Assembly: GCA_043746555.1 (NCBI GenBank)
Contig: JAYTQU010000218.1
Span: 1-12,009, forward strand
Direction of reading: 5' to 3'
Length of the DNA stretch: 12,009 nucleotides
DNA from: CAZQYC01 sp043746555
GTDB taxonomy: Bacteria; Pseudomonadota; Gammaproteobacteria; Steroidobacterales; Steroidobacteraceae
The position numbers and the translations under genes were made by a program. The notes below the pieces were generated by a model, which was not told the DNA's origin, did no database searches, and was given only the letters and a program-made list of their open reading frames with translations. Positions 1-6,237 of the stretch are shown here, one piece after another; the first letter of the stretch is position 1, and each line of letters opens with the position of its first letter.

Positions 1-550
1 CGCGATGGCGGAAAAGATCATTCTGAACGCGAAGGTGCAGCGGCCCGGGGTTTGTAACGCCATCGAGACGTTGCTGATTGACCAGGGAATCGCCCGGACG
101 TTTCTTCCGCGAATCGCGCGAATATTATTAGGAGAAAAAGTGGAATTGAGGCTGGATGCCGCGGCTCAGGAGGTCCTAATGGCCGAGTTCGGCCCGCTCA
201 AGGCGGCCACGGAAGAGGATTGGTCCACCGAATATCTCGACGCGATCATCGCAGCGAAAGTCGTCGATGGAGTCGAAGGCGCGATTGCTCACATCGCGAA
301 GTACGGGTCGGCGCATACCGAGTCGATTGTTACTGAGAATCTCGTCACGGCCGAGCGCTTCTTAAGCGGCGTCGACAGCGCAATTGTGTTACACAACGCC
401 TCCACGCAATTCGCCGACGGCGGTGAATTCGGAATGGGTGCCGAGATCGGCATCTCGACCGATAAGTTTCACGCGCGCGGTCCAGTGGGCGTTGAACAAT
501 TGACGAGTTATAAATACTTGGTGCGCGGTTCGGGGCAGGTGCGAGCGTGA
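1..550 (+). CDS. proA: Gamma-glutamyl phosphate reductase (ProA), C-terminal part, 5' end outside window
   Basis: This is the C-terminal part of glutamate-5-semialdehyde dehydrogenase, which reduces gamma-glutamyl phosphate with NADPH in the second step of proline biosynthesis in the cytoplasm. The reading frame is open from the left edge, so the gene is cut by the window; the ATG at 5 is an internal Met. About 182 of the usual ~417 residues are visible. The catalytic cysteine is included, in the segment NAKVQRPGVCNAIETLL (codon near 53). The C-terminal family signature is also present: HNASTQFADGGEFGMGAEIG, then STDKFHARGPVG and LTSYKY. The TGA stop at 548-550 overlaps a possible GTG start of the next gene at 547, which suggests co-transcription. 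Identification rests on strong motif similarity to E. coli ProA. Confidence 0.96.
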   Translation, partial: AMAEKIILNAKVQRPGVCNAIETLLIDQGIARTFLPRIARILLGEKVELRLDAAAQEVLMAEFGPLKAATEEDWSTEYLDAIIAAKVVDGVEGAIAHIAKYGSAHTESIVTENLVTAERFLSGVDSAIVLHNASTQFADGGEFGMGAEIGISTDKFHARGPVGVEQLTSYKYLVRGSGQVRA

Positions 551-573
551 ATTTCAATCGATCGGAACCGTCT

Positions 574-2046
574 ATGTTTTTTCGATTTATCCTTGGTTCG
601 ACCGCCTTGTTGTTTTTGACCGGCGCTGTCGTAGCGGAGGAAGCATTGCCGGCAAAGGACAGTTTGTTCGCCGCTCAATATACGGCGCTCGACGCCGCGC
701 GGAAAGACCAAGTGGACGTGCTTGCGCCGACCACATTCGCGCAGGCAAAACAGGCATTGAGCGACGCCGAAAAAGATTACGACAAGGCTCGCAAGATCGA
801 TAAGATTCGCGAACAGTTGGGCAAGAGCGAAGCATCGCTGGCGCAAGCGATCAAACTTGCGCAAAACGCACGCACGGTGTTGGCGACACCGCTGAAAGCG
901 CGCGACGATGCGGTGGCGGCGCAAGCGGCAACATTTGCTGCCGACGCATGGAAACGAGCGGCGGAGCGTTTTGCCGACGCGGCGAATCAAGTCGAAAAAG
1001 GCGCAATCCCCGCCGCGCAAAAACGCGGCGCCGAAGCGGAAGTGTTGTTGCGTGATGTCGAATTAGCCGCCATCAAAGGAAGTATTTTGGGCGAAGCGCA
1101 GGCATTGATCGCTAAAGCGGACGCAGCCAAGGTGGCGGATCTCGCGCCGCGCACGTTGGCAGCAGCAAAAAAATATCTACAACAAGGCGAACTTGAAATC
1201 GCTCGAAGTCGCTACGATTCCGACGTGCCCAAGAGTTTGGCCGCGCAGGCGTTATACGAAGCGCGGCACGCGCTGTTCTTGGCCGAAGTAATTGGGCCGC
1301 TACAAGACAAAAAGAAAAGCGAATACGCATTGGAGGAATTGTTGCTCGGCTGGGAGGAGCCGCTCAAACGTATTGCGGCTGAGTTGGGCACGAATCCTCG
1401 ATTCGACGAAGGGTATCTGCGACCGACGCAAGAGTTTCTCGAACGCATTCAACAACTGCAGCGCGACTTGCGTACCGCAAAGCAAGAAAGCAAAGATAAG
1501 GACGGACAGATTGCCATTCTCACTTCGGAGTTGAAACGCCTCGATGAGAAATTGGGCGGCGTATCCGAAGAGCGCGTGGCGTTGCAGCGTCGCCTCGATG
1601 CGCAAGCGCGTCTGCGCGCCAACATAGCGCAGATCGAAAACTCCTTCACGCCGGACGAGGCGCGCGTTTTTCGTCAAGGTAGCGATTTGGTGATCTCGCT
1701 CACCGGCGTCACGTTTGCGGTGGCCAAGAGCGCGATCGAGCCATCGAGCTTCGGATTGTTGGCCAAGGTGCACGACGCGATCAAACTATTTCCCGATGCG
1801 TCGTTTATAGTCGAGGGACACACCGATTCCGACGGCGCCGATTCGGCAAATCTGATTCTGTCGCAAGATCGCGCCGACGCCGTAAAGCAATACATGGTGT
1901 CGAATATGGGTATTAACGCAGAGAAGATTAGTTCGATCGGTTACGGCGAATCTCGGCCGGTGGCAAGCAACCAAAATACCGAAGGAAAAGCCCGTAATCG
2001 ACGCATCGATTTGGTGATGCAGATCGGCACCGCGTTGTCGCAGTAA
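574..2046 (+). CDS. Exported helical-repeat protein with C-terminal OmpA (peptidoglycan-binding) domain
   Basis: This is a predicted periplasmic or outer-membrane-associated protein of 490 residues from the ATG at 574. That start begins a clear signal peptide (MFFRF, a hydrophobic core, then AVVA before EE). A GTG at 547, overlapping the proA stop, would add nine polar residues and is the alternative start. Residues ~30-250 are Ala/Lys/Glu-rich helices with recurring segments (LAPTTFAQAKQAL and LAPRTLAAAKKYL) that resemble DUF4398-type helical repeats. Residues ~285-355 look like a coiled coil. Residues ~370-488 are an OmpA-like domain with EGHTDSDG, LSQDRADAV, GYGESRPVASN and NRRIDL. In OmpA, the equivalent Asp and Arg bind diaminopimelate of peptidoglycan. 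No beta-barrel is visible, so it probably tethers something to the cell wall. The gene sits 4 nt before the lipoprotein gene. Confidence 0.88.
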   Translation: MFFRFILGSTALLFLTGAVVAEEALPAKDSLFAAQYTALDAARKDQVDVLAPTTFAQAKQALSDAEKDYDKARKIDKIREQLGKSEASLAQAIKLAQNARTVLATPLKARDDAVAAQAATFAADAWKRAAERFADAANQVEKGAIPAAQKRGAEAEVLLRDVELAAIKGSILGEAQALIAKADAAKVADLAPRTLAAAKKYLQQGELEIARSRYDSDVPKSLAAQALYEARHALFLAEVIGPLQDKKKSEYALEELLLGWEEPLKRIAAELGTNPRFDEGYLRPTQEFLERIQQLQRDLRTAKQESKDKDGQIAILTSELKRLDEKLGGVSEERVALQRRLDAQARLRANIAQIENSFTPDEARVFRQGSDLVISLTGVTFAVAKSAIEPSSFGLLAKVHDAIKLFPDASFIVEGHTDSDGADSANLILSQDRADAVKQYMVSNMGINAEKISSIGYGESRPVASNQNTEGKARNRRIDLVMQIGTALSQ

Positions 2047-2050
2047 GCGC

Positions 2051-2497
2051 ATGCGCTCGCGCGGCTGCTCGATTTTTTTGGCTGCGTTGATTGTCTGCGT
2101 TAGTGGCTGTGCGACCACAAGCGGCCACGCGACAACGGCAACCAGTTCGCGAGCGATTGTCGAACGTTATTTGGCTGCGCTCAATCGACGGGATCTTTTG
2201 GCATTGACGGCTTACGTCACGCCGGATGTGGCGTGGTATTCCGTCGTTGGCGGCCGGCGGATATTAGAGCTCACAGGTCGAGAAGCGCTCGATAAGTCGC
2301 TGGCGCAATTTTTCCAACAACATTCGCGTACGCAATGGACAATCGAGTCCGCGCAAGTTGTCGATCGGCGCGTGGCGGTGAATGAACGATCGGAATGGAA
2401 CGAAGGCGAGCGCATGCAATCGCGTTCGAGTTTGGGCGTCTACGAGTTGAGCGACGGCCGCATCTGTCGCATCACCTATTTCTTGAACGATAATTGA
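2051..2497 (+). CDS. Small lipoprotein with NTF2/SnoaL-like domain
   Basis: This 148-residue protein has a lipoprotein signal: MRSRG, a hydrophobic stretch, then the lipobox V-S-G-C with the lipidated Cys at residue 20. The next residues are ATTSG, with no Asp at +2, so outer-membrane sorting is plausible. The mature part has the pattern of an NTF2/SnoaL-like fold: a helix (IVERYLAALNRRDLLALTAYV), TPDVAWYSV, a second helix containing LDKSLAQFF, and C-terminal strands ending in GRICRITYFLND. Such domains can be enzymes or plain binding modules, and nothing here fixes the function. It starts 4 nt after the OmpA-domain gene and its TGA overlaps the region just before yaiL, so the three envelope and yaiL genes look co-transcribed. 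The Shine-Dalgarno is weak. Confidence 0.78.
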   Translation: MRSRGCSIFLAALIVCVSGCATTSGHATTATSSRAIVERYLAALNRRDLLALTAYVTPDVAWYSVVGGRRILELTGREALDKSLAQFFQQHSRTQWTIESAQVVDRRVAVNERSEWNEGERMQSRSSLGVYELSDGRICRITYFLNDN

Positions 2498-2505
2498 GAA
2501 AGAGC

Positions 2506-3054
2506 ATGAGTCTGTCATTACGCGAACAGTTGTTAGCCGCCGGCTTGGTTAGCAAGAAACAAGCGACGCAAGTCGAGAAGCAACAGTCGCAACAACAACA
2601 CAAAGAGAAGAAAGCCAGCGGTAAGCAACACCCGCCGCCGAAAAAGACCTACGCTCAAATCGCTCAAGAGCAAAAGGCCGCGCGCGATAAAGAACTCAAT
2701 CGCAAGAAAGAAGAAAAAGCCGCGCGACGCGCGCGCGCAGTGGCGATCAATCAGTTAGTCGAACAAAATCGAATTGCGCGAGTCGAAGACGAAAATCCGG
2801 AGTTCTACAATTTCGTCGATGGCGGCAAGATTTATCGTATCGCGATCAAAGACGATACACGCGAAAAAGTTGTCGGCGGCCAGTTGGTGGTCGCGCGCTA
2901 TCGTGGCTTCTTTGCGCTCGTGCCCAAGGACGCAGCGGACAAAATTCGCGCAATCGATTCGAATGCTGTGCTGGTCTTTGAGCCGGAAGCGAAGACGGTC
3001 GACGACAACGATCCCTACAAAGAGTTCGTCGTCCCCGACGATTTGAAGTGGTGA
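2506..3054 (+). CDS. yaiL: YaiL-type DUF2058 protein
   Basis: This is a 182-residue protein of the DUF2058 family (E. coli YaiL). The N-terminus SLREQLLAAGLVSKKQA matches the family start, and the C-terminus NDPYKEFVVPDDLKW matches YaiL's DDPYADF-VPDDLMW. In between lies a Lys/Gln-rich, probably disordered and helical region (residues ~20-85, with runs such as KQQSQQQ and KKEEKAARRARA). The compact C-terminal domain follows from about residue 90 (FYNFVDGGKIYRIAI). I chose the ATG at 2506 because it gives the family N-terminus and has a purine-rich GAGAAAGAG just upstream; a TTG at 2494 overlapping the previous stop is possible. The family's role is poorly defined, although it has been called nucleoprotein- or polysaccharide-associated. 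The basic N-terminus fits nucleic acid binding, which is inference. Confidence 0.9.
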   Translation: MSLSLREQLLAAGLVSKKQATQVEKQQSQQQHKEKKASGKQHPPPKKTYAQIAQEQKAARDKELNRKKEEKAARRARAVAINQLVEQNRIARVEDENPEFYNFVDGGKIYRIAIKDDTREKVVGGQLVVARYRGFFALVPKDAADKIRAIDSNAVLVFEPEAKTVDDNDPYKEFVVPDDLKW

Positions 3055-3167
3055 CCTACATGGACGTAGGCCGGCGAACGTTCCATACTACGTCGGCATT
3101 CCCTACATCCATGTAGGTCCGCTGAGAACTGCCCCTGCGTTCCCACCATTTCCTACATCCATGTAGG
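3055..3167. repeat. Three near-palindromic CCTACAT(CC/GG)ATGTAGG units in convergent gap
   Basis: The gap between yaiL and the oppositely oriented regulator gene holds three 16-bp palindromic units: 3055-3070 (CCTACATGGACGTAGG), 3102-3117 and 3152-3167 (both CCTACATCCATGTAGG). They are spaced 47 and 50 bp apart. The sequences between them also share short blocks (CGTTCC...CATT.CCTAC). Each unit could form a hairpin, so the cluster might end transcription from both sides, but there is no T-run typical of an intrinsic terminator. A related sequence occurs in inverted orientation at 11360-11393, which suggests a dispersed genomic repeat family. Confidence 0.8.
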
Positions 3168-3210
3168 TCACAAATGCAGAAGCAATTTTTCTTGGCGGAG
3201 CGTGCCTAGC

Positions 3211-4164
3211 TCACCCGGCGTGCGCGTGAACGCGGCGCTTCAGCGCCGCGGGCGATACGCCGAAAAGGCGAACGAAGGTGCGACGCATTCTTTCCGATTC
3301 GCCAAAGCCGCAGGCTCTCGCAATTTTTTGAATCGATCGATTGCCGCTGTCGAGTGCGGCACGCGCCGCATCGGCACGTATCCGTTCGACGGCTTTAGCG
3401 GGCGTCACGCCGGTCTCGGTATGAAATGCGCGCGCGAAGTGACGCGGGCTCATGTTCGCGCGCGCGGCGAGATCGCTGACGATGAGCGGCTTGCGAAGAT
3501 TGGCGCGTATGTGATCGAGCAATGCACCGAATCGGCCATCACCACGTTCCAATTCTAGGAGCGTGGAAAATTGTGATTGACCGCCCGGACGACGGTAGTA
3601 CACCACCATCTGCTGTGCAGTGTGGCGCGCCACTTTTTCGCCGTGATCTTCTGCAATCAATGCCAGAGCTAGATCGATTCCTGCTGTAATGCCGGCAGAC
3701 GTCCAGAATTTCCCAGCTTTGACAAAAATTCGGTCGGTCTCAACAAGCACATTTGGAAATCGTTTTTGCAAATCGGCCGAACGGCTCCAATGCGTGGTGG
3801 CGCGTTTGCCGTCAAGTAGTCCAGCCGCCGCGAGCAAATAGGCACCACTGCACACGCTGGCCGCGCGCCGTGCCTTTACAGCGCAGGCTTGCAGGAAGCG
3901 CCGCGTCGTCGCGCACGTTGCTGCCTCACGCGAGCCATCACCCCCGGCAATCACCAACGTGTCGATTGTGTCGGGGCGGGGTAGTGTGCTTGCCCGAATG
4001 GCAAAGCCGGATGAACTAGATACGGAACCTGATTTTACAGCGATCGTGCGCAGAGAATAGTAGTCGCGCTGGATGCGGCCGGCAATTTCAAACGCGGCGA
4101 TGGGACCCGCGATATCCAGCAGTTGAAAGTCGGGATAGATAAAGAACGTGATTCGCCGCGCCAT
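3211..4164 (-). CDS. GlxA-family regulator: DJ-1/PfpI domain plus AraC-type HTH
   Basis: This predicted cytoplasmic transcription regulator has 317 residues from the ATG at 4164. A TTG at 4182 would add six residues; the ATG is preferred because MARRITFFIYPDFQLLDIAGP is the usual family start. Residues ~1-190 form a DJ-1/PfpI (class I glutamine amidotransferase-like) domain with DIAGP (18-22), VIAGGDG (71-77), the nucleophile-elbow ASVCSGAYLL (Cys105), THW (124-126) and TSAGITAGIDLAL. Residues ~213-312 are an AraC/XylS double helix-turn-helix, with LAARANMSPRHFARAF and IARACGFGESERMRRTF-RLFGVSP. The DJ-1 part probably senses a small ligand. The gene diverges from the isonitrile hydratase-like gene with a 120-bp gap, and it probably controls that gene; this is inferred from context. 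Confidence 0.92.
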   Translation of the reverse strand: MARRITFFIYPDFQLLDIAGPIAAFEIAGRIQRDYYSLRTIAVKSGSVSSSSGFAIRASTLPRPDTIDTLVIAGGDGSREAATCATTRRFLQACAVKARRAASVCSGAYLLAAAGLLDGKRATTHWSRSADLQKRFPNVLVETDRIFVKAGKFWTSAGITAGIDLALALIAEDHGEKVARHTAQQMVVYYRRPGGQSQFSTLLELERGDGRFGALLDHIRANLRKPLIVSDLAARANMSPRHFARAFHTETGVTPAKAVERIRADAARAALDSGNRSIQKIARACGFGESERMRRTFVRLFGVSPAALKRRVHAHAG

Positions 4165-4191
4165 AGTAAAAAGTCCCGGCAAAAATCAATT

Positions 4192-4226
4192 TGGCTTAAA
4201 AGGTGGGAAAGTTGTCATTTAAGCCA
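4192..4226. promoter_or_regulatory. Perfect inverted repeat in divergent promoter region (candidate operator)
   Basis: TGGCTTAAA (4192-4200) and TTTAAGCCA (4218-4226) are perfect 9-bp inverted arms separated by 17 bp. They lie in the 120-bp gap between the two divergent DJ-1/PfpI genes. Location and symmetry suit a regulator binding site serving both promoters. No strong -35/-10 pair stands out, and binding by the adjacent GlxA-type regulator is inference. Confidence 0.5.
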
Positions 4227-4284
4227 TAGCGTAATGAATCATGCTGAGCGCGTCAAACTTCAAAACCCGCCAGGAGATCGGTCT

Positions 4285-4977
4285 ATGGCAACTCACTTTC
4301 CTATCGTCTTCGCGCTCTATCCGCGCATCACGCAACTCGACTTTACCGGGCCCTTCGAAGTCTTTACGCGTTTGCCCGGTGCACAATGTATTTTGGCGTC
4401 CGCGAACGGCAGCGACATCGAAGCTGATGGCGGGATTACTTTCACAAAAGTGAAACCGCTTGATTCGATCGAGCGCGCGGCGTTGTTGTGTGTACCGGGT
4501 GGTTACGGAACCATTGCTGCACTGGAGGATCGAAGGTACCTCGCCGAAATTCGACGTCTGGCTGAAAATGCTCAGTACGTCACGTCCGTCTGCACCGGTT
4601 CGCTGTTGCTAGGTGCGGCGGGTCTCTTGAGCGGCAAACGTGCAGCATGTCACTGGGCGTGGCGCGAGTTGCTCACGCAGTTTGGTGCGACGCCCGATGC
4701 TGCGCGCGTCGTGCGTGACGGCAACATCATAACTGGTGGTGGTGTCACCGCTGGAATCGACATGGCGTTGACGCTGATGGCGGAGATCGCCGGCGACGAC
4801 CACGCGCAAACCGTGCAACTTGCAATGGAGTACGCGCCAGCGCCACCGTTCAATGCTGGCCGCCCAGAATTGGCGCGTCCAGAAATATTGGCTACCGTGC
4901 AGAAGAGGCTTAATGCAATCGGCGCGGACCGCGACATGGCAGTGCGACGCGCTGCTCAGGCGATGACAATCGTGTAG
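4285..4977 (+). CDS. inhA: DJ-1/PfpI family protein, isonitrile hydratase-like
   Basis: This is a 230-residue cytoplasmic enzyme of the DJ-1/PfpI superfamily. It closely resembles Pseudomonas isonitrile hydratase InhA (about 228 residues), which hydrates isonitriles to N-substituted formamides. Shared segments are LDFTGPFEVF (Asp19), VPGGYG, the nucleophile-elbow VTSVCTGSLLLGAAGLL (Cys103, followed by Thr104), HWAW, RVVRDGNIITGGGVTAGIDMALTL and the tail EYAPAPPFNAG. The catalytic Cys and the Asp reported for InhA are therefore in place. The start is the ATG at 4285, with AGGAG at 4272-4276. A longer in-frame extension from 4123 would run back through the intergenic inverted repeat and into the regulator gene, so it is rejected. 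The gene diverges from a GlxA-type regulator. Natural substrate specificity cannot be read from the sequence. Confidence 0.86.
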   Translation: MATHFPIVFALYPRITQLDFTGPFEVFTRLPGAQCILASANGSDIEADGGITFTKVKPLDSIERAALLCVPGGYGTIAALEDRRYLAEIRRLAENAQYVTSVCTGSLLLGAAGLLSGKRAACHWAWRELLTQFGATPDAARVVRDGNIITGGGVTAGIDMALTLMAEIAGDDHAQTVQLAMEYAPAPPFNAGRPELARPEILATVQKRLNAIGADRDMAVRRAAQAMTIV

Positions 4978-5044
4978 ACATTTAAGGGTTGAACCGGTCG
5001 GATGTTAGACTTGCGACAACCTGACTCAAGCGTGGCGCACCGAA

Positions 5045-5683
5045 ATGAAAATCGAATCCATCAACGTTGCCACGCCGATCGAGAAATTGCACGACGGAAG
5101 GAAAATACTAACGGGAATTTTCAAATCGCCGGTGCAAGGTGCCGTCTCGGTAACGAAGCTCAATCTAGCGGGTGACGGTCAAGCGGATTTGACGGTTCAC
5201 GGCGGTGTGGACAAAGCGGTGTACGCCTATTCGCTCGATCACTATGCGTATTGGCAAGAGATGCTCAAGGTGCAATCGTTACCGTACGGTCAGTTTGGCG
5301 AAAACCTCACGATCGCGGGACTCGACGAAGCGAGCAGTTGTATTGGCGATCAATTGCAGATTGGGACGACGGTGTTCGCGATTACGCAACCGCGGCAGCC
5401 GTGTTTTAAACTCGGTATTCGTTTCGACGACTCAGAGATGCCGAGATTGTTCACCAAATCGGCGCGCACGGGTTTTTATTTGAAGGTCTTGCGCGAAGGG
5501 CGTCTCACGGCGGGTGATGAGGTGACGACCATCGAACGCGGTAAAGGTGAGGTGTCGGTGAAAGAACTATTTCTGGCGTATTTCAATCCGACCGCAAAGG
5601 AATCGAAAGCCGTGTATGCGCGAGCGCTGGAAGTGCCTGACTTATCCGCGTCATGGCGCACAAGCATCTCAAACCGACTCTAA
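5045..5683 (+). CDS. MOSC domain protein, YiiM-type
   Basis: This 212-residue protein carries a MOSC domain, the C-terminal domain of Moco sulfurase, followed by a YiiM-type C-terminal extension. It parallels E. coli YiiM, which takes part in Moco-dependent reduction of N-hydroxylated bases such as 6-N-hydroxylaminopurine. Visible motifs are GDGQADLTVHGGVDKAVYAY (residues 43-62), YGQFGENLTIAGL (81-93), IGDQLQIG, QPRQPCFKLG with the conserved Moco-linked Cys120, and TGFYLKVLREG. The C-terminal helical part includes VKELFLAYF and LSASWRTSI. It starts at the ATG at 5045, 67 nt after the isonitrile hydratase-like gene, possibly in the same transcript; the Shine-Dalgarno is poor. It would depend on Moco made by the cluster at the right of this window. 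The exact physiological substrate is unknown. Confidence 0.9.
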   Translation: MKIESINVATPIEKLHDGRKILTGIFKSPVQGAVSVTKLNLAGDGQADLTVHGGVDKAVYAYSLDHYAYWQEMLKVQSLPYGQFGENLTIAGLDEASSCIGDQLQIGTTVFAITQPRQPCFKLGIRFDDSEMPRLFTKSARTGFYLKVLREGRLTAGDEVTTIERGKGEVSVKELFLAYFNPTAKESKAVYARALEVPDLSASWRTSISNRL

Positions 5684-5781
5684 TTCTTCGGGCCTTGCGT
5701 CGATCAATTGCCAGTCGAGAAGTTGCGCGCACGGAAGCGCAGGAAGTCTATCGAGAGCGGTGGCGGTCATTCTTGACCTCC

Positions 5782-5808
5782 TTGCGAGATGAGCGCGCAG
5801 AGTATACT
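5782..5808 (+). promoter_or_regulatory. Weak candidate promoter upstream of CPXCG gene
   Basis: TTGCGA (5782-5787) is followed after 15 bp by TATACT (5803-5808), about 80 bp before the CPXCG gene in the otherwise gene-free gap 5684-5890. The -10 is good; the -35 and spacing are imperfect. TTGACC at 5773 is closer to consensus, but at 24 bp it is too far away. Confidence 0.28.
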
Positions 5809-5890
5809 TGGGCTCCTGACAACGTGGTGTCGGCAGAGCGATAACGGAATTGTCTGAAATCGCGAATCAACTTTTGTCAGCTAGTGCGTT

Positions 5891-6211
5891 ATGACTTCCA
5901 AATCGAATAAGCACCTTGAAGCGTTGACCCGCAAGGTCAGTGATTTGGACGAGCACGTGATTGACGAGCTGTACGGCCTTGAGCCCGTTTATCGTCCCGA
6001 TGATCCGGTTGGCGATCGTTCTGAGCCAACCACCTTCGTCGTACTGCAATGTCCGTATTGCGCCGAGAGTTACGAGACGCAAGTCGATCTCACGGCGGGC
6101 TCATTCTCGTATATCGAGGACTGCCAAGTGTGTTGTCAGCCGATTGAATTATCTATCGAAGTGAGCGCAGCGGGGCGAGTGACTGCGGTGAATCCGCAGC
6201 GAGTGGATTAG
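5891..6211 (+). CDS. CPXCG-motif cysteine-rich small zinc-ribbon protein
   Basis: This is a 106-residue protein. From about residue 47 it matches the CPXCG cysteine-rich family: VVLQCPYCAESYETQVDL, then AGSFSYIEDCQVCCQPIEL. Two Cys pairs (CPYC and DCQVCC) can coordinate one zinc ion. Family members are usually only 60-70 residues long, so the N-terminal ~45 residues are an extra polar segment (KHLEALTRKVSDLDEHVIDELYG in part) that looks helical. The ATG at 5891 is the first good start and lacks a clear Shine-Dalgarno; no later ATG precedes the zinc ribbon. The family's function is unknown. The gene converges on the chemoreceptor gene with only 26 bp between the stop codons and no convincing terminator. 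Confidence 0.82.
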   Translation: MTSKSNKHLEALTRKVSDLDEHVIDELYGLEPVYRPDDPVGDRSEPTTFVVLQCPYCAESYETQVDLTAGSFSYIEDCQVCCQPIELSIEVSAAGRVTAVNPQRVD

Positions 6212-6237
6212 ATCTATTTTCAACAGACGCTGAAGGT

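Noticed and set aside
508..1020. 170-codon - strand ORF across the proA/OmpA-domain gene junction
   Set aside because: It is rich in Arg/Cys, typical of antisense reading of GC-rich genes, and opposes two well-supported genes.
3055..3167. A minimal CRISPR array (three repeats, spacers of 31 and 34 bp)
   Set aside because: Repeats are only 16 bp and palindromic, one is imperfect, the spacers resemble each other and a second locus at 11360, and no cas genes are present.
3231..3250. Perfect 8-bp hairpin (CGCGGCGC-TTCA-GCGCCGCG) near the end of the regulator gene
   Set aside because: It lies within the conserved HTH-coding region before the stop and has no T-run; it probably results from GC-rich Ala/Arg codons rather than a terminator.
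5773..5808. Promoter formed by TTGACC and TATACT
   Set aside because: The 24-bp spacing is too long for a sigma-70 promoter; the weaker TTGCGA at 15 bp is listed instead.
5653..5844. 63-codon ORF overlapping the end of the MOSC gene
   Set aside because: It starts inside the conserved C-terminus of the MOSC protein, has no Shine-Dalgarno and no family features; its composition looks like translated non-coding DNA.
6212..6237. Terminator between the convergent CPXCG and chemoreceptor genes
   Set aside because: Only a 4-5 bp stem (TTCA/TGAA) without a T-run is present, too weak to call.
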